Below, piece by piece: positions 51,562 to 64,000 of a stretch of 64,000 nt of DNA. Within the stretch, counting starts at the first letter, position 1; each line of letters opens with the position of its first letter. A program made the translations under genes and the position numbers. Under the pieces are notes generated by a model. The model was given only the letters and a program-made list of their open reading frames with translations. It did no database searches and had not been told where the DNA came from. Location of the stretch: the NCBI GenBank assembly GCA_034766995.1, contig CM068313.1, positions 24,873,012 to 24,937,011 of the forward strand. The letters run 5' to 3'. Source of the stretch: Acanthacorydalis orientalis. Taxonomy: Eukaryota > Arthropoda > Insecta > Megaloptera > Corydalidae.

Positions 51562-51769
51562 TAGTGTATGTATATATGTGTATATATATATATATACATA
51601 GATAATTAATCTTTTAATTAACATAAATATTTCGTCAAAAATGTAAATACTTTGTGTATTGAAAAAAAGGTGATAAAATTTTTCGATGAACACGAACCAA
51701 AAATATTTTAAATAATCTACATGTATCCTTTCCAAGTAATCATTCGAATTGGACATCACATCGGTCTTG

Positions 51770-52050
51770 TGTTATAAACTACCAATTTTACAACATGGGA
51801 ATCTTCAATAAATTACAAAAAAAGGAAGCTGTTTCATTTTCTAACAATATTACGTTACGTTCGTCTGGTCGGTGTTTTGCGTCGTCTATGTCTGAGGTTT
51901 ACCGTTCTCTAGTTGCTACTTTATGGCAGGTTAAGTAACCATTTAGTTGCAGGTCTCGCCACGGATATTGGTTTTTGATTGACAGCCCACCTCTAGGGTC
52001 TTAAGACGCTGTCAAGATACAAGGTCTGCAGTAATCAATCTTCCATTTCT
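51770..52050. promoter_or_regulatory. GC-richer island with an Exd/Hth composite site
   Basis: TGATTGACAG (51976-51985) is the canonical Pbx/Exd-Meis/Hth composite sequence. A second Hth half site CTGTCA follows at 52009-52014. Surrounding sequence is balanced in composition and repeat-free. Confidence 0.4.
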
Positions 52051-53440
52051 TGTGTAGTTCCTAAATTGTTAACAAAATGTTTCTCAGCGAAATTAGTTTA
52101 GCGTGTATAATGTGTAATGTATACGTAATCTATGATTGTTACTATAAATTAGTAACTGGGTTAGATAGAAACTTAAACATTTCTTTGTACCTGCATTATT
52201 ATTGACTTTTTTATATATTTTTTTTATTTTTCTTCAAACAAATTAAATTATATAGATATAGTAATGTATAATATGTATATACATAATAATAATTATGTAT
52301 ATACATGGACACACAAGTGTGTATTTAATTATGTAAAATATAAACAAATTTAGTATAATTTGAATCCACCATTGTTTTAGTTTCATATGTATTACATAAA
52401 TTTATAAACACCATTTAATTATCGTCATTTTAATGATAACGATTGTATATTAAATATTACACATAAACAAATTTAACAAAAGAAAAAAAATTATAAAGCC
52501 CACTTTCAAAAAATGAGGTAGCATCTTTTTAAAATATAATCTTTGGTTATCGGAAGATCACTGAACAATGTTGTACGCATGAACGACATTTTTGATAATG
52601 ATCAGAAAGATACCTTTGTAACTACCGTTCTCTCGATTAGATACATAAAGACAAGAGGTCTCGAATTTCTATCGACCCACATAGATTCCTATTCGAAATA
52701 ATCCATGTGAATAGTTTACAAATTTATTTTAACAACGATGCTAAATGAAACAAGACTAATACAGGATAATCAATAACAAGTTTTTATTAATTTTTTTTGC
52801 GATCTTAACGAGTTCTGTTTTACATTTGGATTTTATGTTGCATCTAAATAACTATTCACACTAAACATATTTTATTATAAATGTATAATGAGACTTGGAG
52901 TTATTTTCTATAGATGTTTAATAAATATGATTAAATATGGTAATAATTCAATTTAATTTTAGTTTCATTACTTTGTATAGAAAAGAGCATAAATATGCTG
53001 ATAAGTCTGCTCTGATTTTTATATCTAAATAAATTTGTTATTTGACAAATATAGAGTTTCTTGAAATTGAATTTCCCACTATTCATGGTGATACTAGAAA
53101 ATAATTCAATTATCTGAATAGTTTATAAAAACATAAATTTATTCTATTCATTTTCTTCGTTTTAATGAATTAAAATATGATTCAACAAAGGGTTTGAATT
53201 TATTTATATTATTATACATTTTTCTAAATTTTAAGTATGTGTAGCTTTATATATTTGTACATGTTCTTTTCCAAAAATATTATATATTTTATATTGACTT
53301 TAATTCTGAATATATTCAATCATTTTAAAAACCGATTCATTAATTGATTAAAAGGGCTAAATTTTTATAAAAAAACCTTAATATTGTTACTTATTTTCTA
53401 TAAAATAGATTCATATACTTATTTTTTTTTATATAATATT

Positions 53441-53475
53441 TTGGGTATATAATTGGGTATGTATTGGGTATATAA
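53441..53475. repeat. Three-copy 11-12-bp minisatellite
   Basis: TTGGGTATATAA, TTGGGTATGTA, TTGGGTATATAA in tandem. Confidence 0.85.
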
Positions 53476-53657
53476 TATCAGAAATAAGGAGTCAAAGTTC
53501 GACATTCACGAAATATGTATTTTTAAACTATAAAAATTTCGACTTAAATAACAGTCGAAGTTCTAAAATTATTTTTTTTAATATTTAGTGTGGGTGAAAT
53601 TAGTAATGTGATTTTTATTAAGACAGTAAATTCAAAATTGATTTTTTTTTGATTTTA

Positions 53658-53699
<42 letters not shown>

Positions 53700-55831
53700 A
53701 AATGAAGTTATTTATTATTAAAATTAATGACTAATATTTAAATATGAATAAAAAACGAAGATATGTATTAACTTTATGAATATGTAATTTTATTAATAAT
53801 AAGCGTTCCTTCAGTGTGTTAATTGTAATATTATTATAACAATGTATAGTCATGATTCGCTTAATGATAGCTTGGTATATTGCAGAAAAAATTAGAACGT
53901 TACACAAATAAACAGTGAAAGAGATACTTCTTATATTAATCTGTATACTTCTGTTCAAATATTATAATACTTTTGTTATTAGTTATCTGTTGTTGCCAAA
54001 ATCTATATAGATGTTGTTGAGCTTGTACAGTCGAGCGAATCGCAAAGGGGTAAATAAACTATATTTAGATAAATTTCTGTAAAATAAATTAAAGTATTTT
54101 AATGAAATTCGATAAAGATATACTAAATATGTTTTATTTAATGTAGTTTATATACAGGAGATATACCTATATTCATAAACTACATTCACTAGAACATTGA
54201 AAAAATTAATAATTTTTATTTTTTTTAAATTATATTCATGTGTGCGTAATTAAAATATAATAAATATTTAAGCTTATATCAAATTTAGTTAGTCTTACTG
54301 TATAAAACATTATTTTGATTTATATAGATTTTTTTTTAAATTATAAGAAATGTTTTTTTTTAAATTATAAAATTGAAAATTTACCTTTTATTAAATAAAT
54401 TAAAAAGAGAATAAATTAATAGTTATTACTCAACAATACCTTAATGATTTTGTATAATTCGTAGCAAAACTTTTATTTCAAAAATATTAACACTAATAAT
54501 TTAATCACTGTAGTCGTTTATTTCAATAAAAGAAACTTAAATTGAAAAAGTAACGTTTTTTATATTTTTTATTTCGTAAAACATTTCAGTTTTAAAATAA
54601 TGTGTAATTATTTTCAATGACATTGGATAATATAATTTTTAAATGTTTTATTGAGTTGAATGTTTTGTTTTCAATTCCATTTCTTGAACTAAATCACAAA
54701 GTTTAATTGTGCACTGTAGTTTTAATGATTTATAATTTGAATCTTTTAATTTATGAAAAGTTAAAATTTAATTGAACCTGTATAAAATAAATTAATGTTG
54801 AAATGAAAACTATATATATATATATATATATTTAAACATTAATTTTTATACGATCAGTGTTTAAGAGCAAATTAATTATGAAGATAAGATATTGGAGAAA
54901 AAAAATAACTCATAATGTTACCAAATCGATAATTATATATTTACATTAAATATCTTAAAGACGTAGAACCTTCGATTATATATATAAAAGTATATAGAAC
55001 TATTATATAAATATTTATTTTTTTTATTACTACTACATTTTATTTTTTATGACTTAAGATGCACACGTACGGATGCGTAATGACAAATGAATAAAAAAAT
55101 AATGGTATCGCATAAACAAATTTTCTATTAATGTAAATAATGCCTTGATATTTATGACTCTTATATTTACATATTTGTTAAAAACAAATTTTTGAATCGT
55201 TCGAGATTTATTTATTTTTTAATTACTTGATTGTGCTTATTACAAAACTTTATCGTGGTGTTAAAATGTAAATGAATGATCACATAACTGTCCAGAAATA
55301 TATAATAAATGTAAATATATTTAAAAGAGTATACACTAATTAACAATCATCGTTATTCGAGATATCATCAAAAGAATACAATATTAAATTGTTAATGTTT
55401 TTAGAAGATATTATTTATTGTCTCACTAACAGTATATTACTAGATAAACAACCTATATGTTATAAACGATAGACTGTCTAGACGTTAACTTCTGAATAAA
55501 ACATCGTATAATTCTCTTAAATATTTGATATTTCTCACTACTGCTGTTAGTTAGGTTGTAAGAATATCAGATTTACACATATTTGACCACATTTTTTTCT
55601 ATAAGCTGACTATTTTTCATTGGATGAAATATTTATTGATGATAATGTTCATTTTTAATGGTATAATAAGATGCCGATGACAAACACGAGTTATCAATTA
55701 TTGAAATTGAAAAGATTTAATCAGTATATAGAGAAAATTCTGAGAAAATTTACTGAAAAATTTTCAAAATAGAAATTTAAATACTTTCTAAATAATTTAA
55801 TGTGCGTCAACGTGCATATGTGCACATGTTC

Positions 55832-55888
<57 letters not shown>
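55832..55888. repeat. (TA)n microsatellite
   Basis: About 56 bp of TA. Confidence 0.95.
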
Positions 55889-55893
<5 letters not shown>

Positions 55894-56612
55894 CATTCAC
55901 ATACACACATAGGTGATTCAATTTATGTTTCCACATGGAAATATTAAAAGGGGTCGCAGAGATTAAGGAAAGTCATGTTACTTTTATTTAGTATTTTAGT
56001 TCAATTCAGTACTAAAATACATTTTTACTAAAATAATGGGAATTACATGTTTTTTTAATTTTTGCGGTATTTTTAATACTGTTGTGTGGAGGTCCAAGTT
56101 GAATCAGCCTATATATATATGTGTGATTCTATAAATAATATAGAAAAAAATATATTACTTTAATGATCTTTTGACATATACTATATTGTTATTAATTTAT
56201 CTACATTTGTATTCTTATTATGTTTTTTGACGAAACATCATAAAATACATTTAAAATGTTAATTTCTTTTTTCGTTTATTTATAGATTGATTTTAATATT
56301 ATCTGATATAAGTTATTTTAAGTTTTTATTTATTGTTATGCTTAAAAGTGTTATTAATTTTCTTCTTGTTAACGAAACTAAAAATAATATGTGATGATTC
56401 ATATTATCTTTGGTAATAATTATATTAATAGTATAAGTTTCAAGTTAAGAAATTATACTTGTTTAAATAAAAATATTTTGATTTTGTTTTTATAGATTTA
56501 ATATGCATATGTTACATAAAATTATTTAGAATACATTTTGGAGATTGAAGTTGAAAGGGTACTGTTTCGTATCATAATTTCTAAACTATCTTTTTCTCAT
56601 TTTTCTTTCCCC

Positions 56613-56626
56613 ATACATACATACAT

Positions 56627-56677
<51 letters not shown>
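56613..56677. repeat. (CATA)n(CA)n(TA)n microsatellite
   Basis: CATA repeats, then CA repeats, then about 38 bp of TA. Confidence 0.95.
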
Positions 56678-56683
<6 letters not shown>

Positions 56684-56999
56684 ATTTTTTATAATTATTC
56701 ATTTTATTTGAAATAAATTGTTCGATTTATTTGCATTGTAAGTGATTGAATTATTATTTTTAAAGTTTTTCAACTATATATTATAAGTGTATGTTTTGTT
56801 GAATTTCAAAGAAATGATTTTCTTATTGAGTAATGAATTCAATATTCCAATGTTGAATTTTATTTAATGTAGAACTATCTTTACAGGTAGCAAACTGTTC
56901 GTTATAGTGATTGAACAAAGAGTTTAGTACCTGTTTGACAGACGTTTTGTGTGTGAAAATTCTAAAAATGTCACTGCATTATGTACCTAACTTCTGTTG

Positions 57000-57310
57000 T
57001 AATTTCGTCCAAATTAGGTAGCGTTCTCGAGAAAAGCGATTATTAATTTGATAACGGTTAAATCAAAGAGATTTCCGAGACGTTTATGATGCAAATTGAC
57101 GGTTTTAAATGGCATCGAAACGTCAGCGAGATAAGTGGAATTAGTGGTCACTTAACGAGCTGTGTCAGATGGGCGTTTAGATTGGACTTTCGGATTGATA
57201 ATTTGATTTCGTATCTGTTTGTTCTTTTGTAAGACAAAAGAAGCCGCATTTTGAGCTGCCATAAGTGGTGTTTTTATAATACGCGTTCACGATCGAGATT
57301 GTTTTTAATT
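57000..57310. promoter_or_regulatory. GC-richer island with octamer, GATA and E-box motifs
   Basis: ATGCAAAT octamer (57089-57096), AGATAAG GATA site (57129-57135) and CAGATG E-box (57166-57171). Three AAGTG-type NK-homeodomain cores include CACTTAA near 57150. Repeat-free over 300 bp. Confidence 0.4.
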
Positions 57311-58831
57311 TTGATGAGTTTTTTTTTGTTCCGTATCGTATCGAACGTTTGGTTTGCTATAGATGTTAACCTGTTGATAACTGGTTTTGATTTAATCGCG
57401 AAAGAGTTCATGTGCTAATTTAGTATGGTCGAATTGTTTCGTGTCATTTAAATTATTTTTTATTCAAAATTGTGAACGCTGATATGTTTGTCGTAAATGT
57501 TTTCAGTTTATATTTAATCTTAGTTCTTTGTAATATCTGTCATCTGTAACATATTGTTCACACTTTTGTTAATAACAGCGTGAATGATTTGAATACATTT
57601 TTCTTTTTCTTTTTATCGGAAACAAACTTGAATTTATCTTGTTATGTGTCTAGATGTCATTCTTCTGAACAAAAAATTGATAGAGTGATTTAGTTATTCA
57701 AACATACAAATTAATTTCAGTATTAGCTGCATTATTATTAAAATATTATGTTTTTTTTAAGTTTATTTTGATATTAAATTAATCATAATTATTTTTAATA
57801 ATAAAAATATATTACAGATGTGAAAGTCAAATTATACTAAGTTATTACTACGAACACATTAAAAATGCATCGTTTGGAAAATTTAAAAAATGATTTTCAA
57901 TTAAAGGATTACTATTTCAAGTGCTCAGCTTTTTTAATAGATTTATTTCAGTAACTAATTATACAAATAACTACATCAAAATGAATATTTTTTATGGTTA
58001 TTCTGCTATTGTTTTTCTACTTTTTCCGATTTTTTTTCTTTACAAGTAAAGAATCTGCAGGAATAAAACAGTTTTGATACTTTTTTTTACTTATAAATAA
58101 TATTATAAATTTTGATTATGAATAATTTTGATTCATTTTATTTAAAGGAAATATTGACATTTTTATTCGTGACATTTTGTTTGTATCTTATTAAGATAAT
58201 AGGCCATAAGTATTCAGTCTATTAAATATCTTTTTTAAATAAAAATATCACTTGAAAATCCACTATCTAAATCAATGAAATATTTATCAGAAATTTATTG
58301 TACTTAATTAATTCATGTGTGCTGAACAGTATTAATAATTATTTTTTAATAGAATGTGAAATTTCATTTATTTGGTTTATAAATTATGATGAACCTCAAA
58401 ATTTTACCCTAAAATTAACCTTGTGTAGTTTTGGAAAATTTGAATGTCCGAATTAATTTTTATAAAAATTATTATAAATAGCTAGCACAAGAAATATTTA
58501 TCATATTTTCATTTAATTAAAAAAAAAACATTCAATATAAAAAATAAAATTCTTTTAGAACAATTTAACGAAAAGTATAACATCCTATTCCAAATAAAAG
58601 TGCTCTAAATGAAATAATTTGTCGACTTACCAACCGTACTTATAATGTAGAAATATTATTTATTGTTTCTTGTTTAGATCAATTTTATTTATTACTATAA
58701 TTATTAGTTTTTACATGAATGTCATCATTGGTAACGGAATTTTACACAGGATGAATGTTTTAAAGATGATGCAGATAAAATATTTTTTACATTGATTATT
58801 AAACAAACCTTATTTTTATTTTTTTTAGCTT

Positions 58832-58834
<3 letters not shown>

Positions 58835-58872
<38 letters not shown>
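58835..58872. repeat. (TA)n microsatellite
   Basis: About 38 bp of TA. Confidence 0.95.
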
Positions 58873-58878
<6 letters not shown>

Positions 58879-59581
58879 GACATATCAACAATTAAATTCG
58901 TACGATTTAAATTCGTTAGTATTAATTAAATTATACCGAGTTTCTAGTTCTATAAATTAAAAATTAATTTCCTGTTTATATTTTTCTGTTCATTTTTCTG
59001 ATACAGTTATTGCAAGATAATACAAGTGTTTTATAAAATCTAGTCACAAAATTATTTTCAAATAAAATCAATACAAAATATAATATCTTTAAGTATATAT
59101 TACAAAGTGTTAATATATGTAATTTTTTTAAATAAAAATGTTAATATAGATAAGTTCCATGTCTTAAACGGACAATTAATTTTATCTATTAATAATTCTT
59201 TATATATCCATTTAAAATAGTTATTAAATATTTGCTGGAATTTCTTTTTTTTAAATTAATTTTTACTAAATTGCTAGTATTATACAAATATTTATACATT
59301 TCTTATATTTCTTTTAAGATCAATCAACGTTCTCAATATCTCAAATCAATATCTATTAAGAACAGGTAGGTTGTACTATAGAATATAATAGCATTATCAA
59401 ATTCCTCCTACTCATCTATTTGATATTATAAAGATGAATTAAAAGATATCGTTAAGTATACTCAGATAGTTGAAGTAAATGAATTCGGTATCGTTTGTAA
59501 ATAATGTACGTTTCGTGTAAAATGTTTTTTTGTAAAAAGTATTGATGTCTTAGAATTTATTTCATACTAATTTATACACAA

Positions 59582-59613
<32 letters not shown>

Positions 59614-60685
59614 ATGGTTAAATGTTGTTTTTACCATCTAAGACCATTTCAAAATTATTAAAAGTGACAATTTTCATGTAACTATAAAATTTATTAATAA
59701 ATATTGCACTTTTGAAATATTTTCAGTTTCATAAGTAACAAGTTAAAATCATAAATGTTGATATATCCAAGGGAAAAAAGTATATGTCAGTGTGATGAAT
59801 ACTTTTAAATGTAAGTCAATTTAGATTATTATATTAAAATGAAAAATAACCCATAAACTGAATATAATCCTTTTTAAAATAAAGTAAAGGAAGTCATCTA
59901 GATACAACATTTATACAATTTTTAATAAATGAATTAATAATTAATTTCATTTAATCCACTGTTTTTTTCCTGATCCGTAAAAATGTGTATCATTGAGGTG
60001 GTAAAATAATTAAATATATTCAAGCACTTTATAAATAAAATATATTGGCAATAAAATTTATTCACTTTTATTAATTAAGAAAATATTAAATAATTTTTTT
60101 CTATTTTTTATTTAAAATCTCTAGTTAATTTAAACTCCATTTTATCAAAGATATTGTTAAAACGTTGTTAAATTTTATAAATTGATATGAATTGATTGCT
60201 TAAATATAGTAGATATACCTTCGGTTTTAAAGATTCATATTTTTAAGAAAAAAAAATGAAAAGAAGTTTAATCCTATTTTAATTTAATATAAGGTATAAA
60301 GTTCGAATTTGACTACATGATTTATTGTATTCTTTGGAATTTTTAATTACGTAAAATGTGATTTTCATTATTATATATCCATTAATACATATTTTCTAAA
60401 GAGAGAGGGCAATAGATAATATAACGTGTCAGTTGTAAAATAATTACATCAATTGATAGTGTACAATTATATAATTATAATGGATGGTTCTAAGATAATT
60501 TTACACCTTGTTAGAATATTTTTTTTGTCACTATAAGTTTCAATTAAAGATAAAAACAAGGGTAGAATTTCCATTGGTTCTTCAGGAATCCGGAATGTCT
60601 GTTATTATTTGCAATTTTCTGTTCTTGGTAATATGAATATTTATCGATGTTCATACATTGTTAATATTAGATAATTTAAATTTGA

Positions 60686-60716
<31 letters not shown>

Positions 60717-61348
60717 TGTATGTATTGTATATATGTACCTAACGTATAGATTAGATATTCATAATTATATCGTTGAAATCTGTTGTTTCGCATTGTAAGA
60801 TATAAACCTTCGAGGCAAAGGTTCAAAAAACTACTTCATCATAAAAAAATCTGTATATAGATTAAAAGGTTTAGAAGTAAAATAATCACTAATAACGTAT
60901 ATTATTGGATCTGTGAGTACTTGAGGTGTTAGTAGGTACATATGATTGGTATGTTCGTTGAAAGTGTGTAATATAAAGTAGATTAATCAAGAAGATAACA
61001 TAAATGTATCATTAATTTAATTTTAATTATACATTAAATGCTTTATGGTTGATATTAGGGACTGTTAAGAAAAAGGAAATTAATAATTAAAAAAGAAATT
61101 GTTATGAACGATATTATTTAGATTAATAATTACTAGACACAACCTTGGTTTCATACATGCGAATTTTTTATAAAAATTAATTGTATTTAACTTGGTAAAT
61201 GAACAAATTTGCAATTAATTATAAAATAATTATCTAATAGATAACAGTTTGATTTATTTCATACTACAAAAAATGTACATACAGTGGTAGCGTAATAATA
61301 GGCAGTACACTTGTACAAATATACACAATAATCATTTATAAATATTTT

Positions 61349-61360
61349 ACACACACGTAC

Positions 61361-61403
<43 letters not shown>

Positions 61404-61404
61404 A
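61349..61404. repeat. (CA)n(TA)n(TG)n quasi-palindromic microsatellite
   Basis: CACACACGTACATA at the left mirrors TATGTGTGTG at the right around a TA core. Confidence 0.93.
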
Positions 61405-63460
61405 TCTATGTAATATTATGCCTCAAATGTTGTATGCCTGTGGGGCTCACACTCACACTTATCATTTTTTAATACAGTTATTTATTAAACCTCAAATAAT
61501 CTTTTCTAGTTTAGTAATTTTAATATATTATTCATTTTTTCTAATTTTCATTTGAAGTAAACTTATTATAAAAATCATGTACATTACGTAAATATCTTTA
61601 TATTTATATAAAGTATTTAATTTCGAAATATATTTATGAACTACTTTTAAGTACAAGTCTAATTTAGTGTTAATTATTATTGTATATATATATATATATA
61701 TACGTATTATAGACTTATCTTATGAAATTGAAAAATTGAATGAAAAAAATGAAAATTATTAAAGATTTTAATATAAAAACCAATCATATGAAATATAAAT
61801 TATACGCCTTTCACGACCGTTAAAAATGTGTAAGTCAAAAACTGTAAAGTAGTCTAAGATAAAAAAAAAAACAAAATTATTTGAGTTTTCCTAACTTCTA
61901 TTAGATTTAATGCTTAAGTATCAGTACATTTTACTCCCGTTGTGGGAACATTGAAACCTATTTATATTTTGAAAGAAAACCAAAGCTCTATTATTTTTTG
62001 TGTAAGTCCAGTTGAGAAACTTGAGATCTTTTTAGTGAGCGCCAAAAATAAGTATAAATGTTTTTATTTAAATACTTTTTTTTACTACTTTTTACCTAGT
62101 GTGTAAATGAGTTTTTCTGTTTTTACATAAAAAAATTAAAATATACTACAAATTATAACATATTTTGTGGATTAGATTAATCACAAGGAAACAATAAATT
62201 TAATATTGTGTAATAAAGAACAAAATATTAATTTTTATACATTAATTTGATCTACTTATCCATTTGATTGCTCATATTAATAGAAATCCGTTTAAAAATA
62301 ATGTTTACCAGTAGTAGTGTAGTTTTTTTATGCATAATTTAATTTAAATATATTAGAGTATTATCATTTTTGACTGAATAATTTTATATAAATATGCATA
62401 TCATCAATTTATATTAGTAAAATAAATAATAAATATATGCAAGACATTGCTTATTGCACATTCTTACATAAATACATATAACAGGTGTTTGTGGCTCACG
62501 TTATAGCGCTTTTAATTAATACGAACGCGCCGAAACGTGTATCTGTAATTAATTAAATTCAATTATGAACTTAATACTTTATTGAATCATTCGAAATTTG
62601 AAATATACTCAATTAGTGAAAAATTAGAAGAAATAGTTGTAATATGATCGATAATTACTTTTTTGTATAATTATTATCCAGTCATTTATGCGGCAATAAT
62701 AAACAAGCAATATTTTTATAAAATTACTTGTAACAACATACGAAAGTGACGGTTGTTTTGTATATAATAATTTTTGTGTACAATAAATTGTATGTGGAAT
62801 ATCTAAACATAAAATTTTATGTATCTAGCAAGCTGTAAACGTGTTGTTTGCAATGAATAATAAAGTTAATATGTAAAACGTGGTTAGTATTTAATGACGA
62901 AAAATGAATAAAACTTCTATATAAGATAGCTTGTAAAAATATGTTGGAAAATATATAAATTGTCGTGTATTATTTAAGACTAATTTCTCTTATTTTAAAA
63001 TGCATATATTTGATTTAAATTAATAAACTAGTACAAAATAAAAATAAATATTTTCTAACTTTTATTTATGAATAAATATCATTCTTAAATGAAATTTTGT
63101 ATTCAATACATTGATTAGTACTATGCGTATTAAAATTAGTTAATAATAATGAAATTAAAAATTGTTATTATTTTTGAGGTATTATAATATATATTTAGAA
63201 GTAGAAAGTCATTTTCTTGTTTTTAGTTATCCATTTTTATTAACAAATGAAATAACTTAAGTAAATTTTTGTCATACGTGAAATTAAAAAAAAAATAAAA
63301 ATTTAATTATGTTAGTTATGGTATGAGTTAAATTATGCAATTTATTTAAAATTATACTTTCAGTTATTTTTAATTTGGTGTAATTTATCAAATTGAGCAC
63401 AAATTCAAAATTTATTCTTAATGTTATTAAATTTATTTTAATATAATAATATATTAATAT

Positions 63461-63567
<107 letters not shown>

Positions 63568-64000
63568 TAGATAATTACAATGTATATTTTATATGCTGTT
63601 TGCAAAGTGTACAATTTTAATAGTAATTTACTTACAATAAAATAGTAATTTCTTATCATATCCAAACTCTTTTATTCAGAAATTAGCTTATTTTATTAAA
63701 AATGAGCTGAATATTTTATTATACGGGTTATTTTATTTATTCATTTATTAAAAAATCTATAATTATTCATAAAATTTTAATTTTTATCACATATCTTAGT
63801 ACAAATAAATTTATTCAGGTAAATTTAATCAGTCGTTTTATTTTTATTAATTTTGAATATATACTTTATCTTTGCTATAGAAATACATAAGAATGCTTTG
63901 TAACTCATAGAAAACACTTTTTAATTAAAAACGTTATATTTTCACTTGTCTTCATTATCTGAATAACGTGTCATGTAATGAAAATTTGAATACGAATATT

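Larger units (their letters stand above)
52051..56879. other. Gene-free mostly AT-rich DNA
   Basis: Weak GC-richer patch at 52540-52720. Tandem T-runs with TTTTTTTTAAATTATAA repeated at about 54330-54370. No supportable gene. Confidence 0.6.

Overview
This is eukaryotic, very probably insect, nuclear DNA: extremely AT-rich (by eye about 80% A+T), crowded with (TA)n microsatellites, carrying remnants of a mariner-type transposon and one recognisable protein gene. That gene is a single-exon achaete-scute family proneural bHLH factor on the minus strand (23859-25145, 428 residues). A hymenopteran is my best guess, from the low GC, the long undivided ASH-type protein and the mariner remnant. This is inference, and another insect order is possible.

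Layout. 1-13487: gene-free AT-rich DNA with many (TA)n arrays, a palindromic microsatellite at 1605 and a GC-richer island at 11540-12350. 13490-14070: a short internally deleted mariner with both terminal inverted repeats. 14073-22400: AT-rich DNA holding a diverged tandem duplication (about 19500-19905) and a 211-bp MITE-like element (19969-20179). 22425-22885: a candidate proneural-type enhancer just 3' of the gene. 23859-25145: the ASH gene, with its 5' flank up to about 25870. 25870-64000: about 38 kb with no gene I can support, broken by short GC-richer islands (28350-28490, 30080-30365, 36060-36300, 37750-38345, 39430-39980, 41340-41620, 42060-42420, 45690-46090, 49655-49830, 51770-52050, 52540-52720, 57000-57310, 62480-62560).

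The arrangement, one small intronless proneural gene in tens of kilobases of gene-free DNA, is what is known for achaete-scute complexes, where distant modular enhancers drive proneural clusters and sensory organ precursors. Several islands hold strong matches to motifs known to act on these genes in Drosophila: GCAGSTGK proneural E-boxes, CACGCG Hairy-type sites, Su(H) sites, N-boxes, GATA sites and an Exd/Hth composite. These are consensus matches read by eye, not tested elements. The most striking structural feature without an obvious function is a near-identical 585-bp duplication around 42791-45689, in which one copy is continuous and the other is split by about 1.7 kb.

I found no bacterial-type genes, CRISPR arrays, rRNA or convincing tRNA, and no clear novel enzymatic system. 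The interest lies in regulatory architecture and repeat structure.
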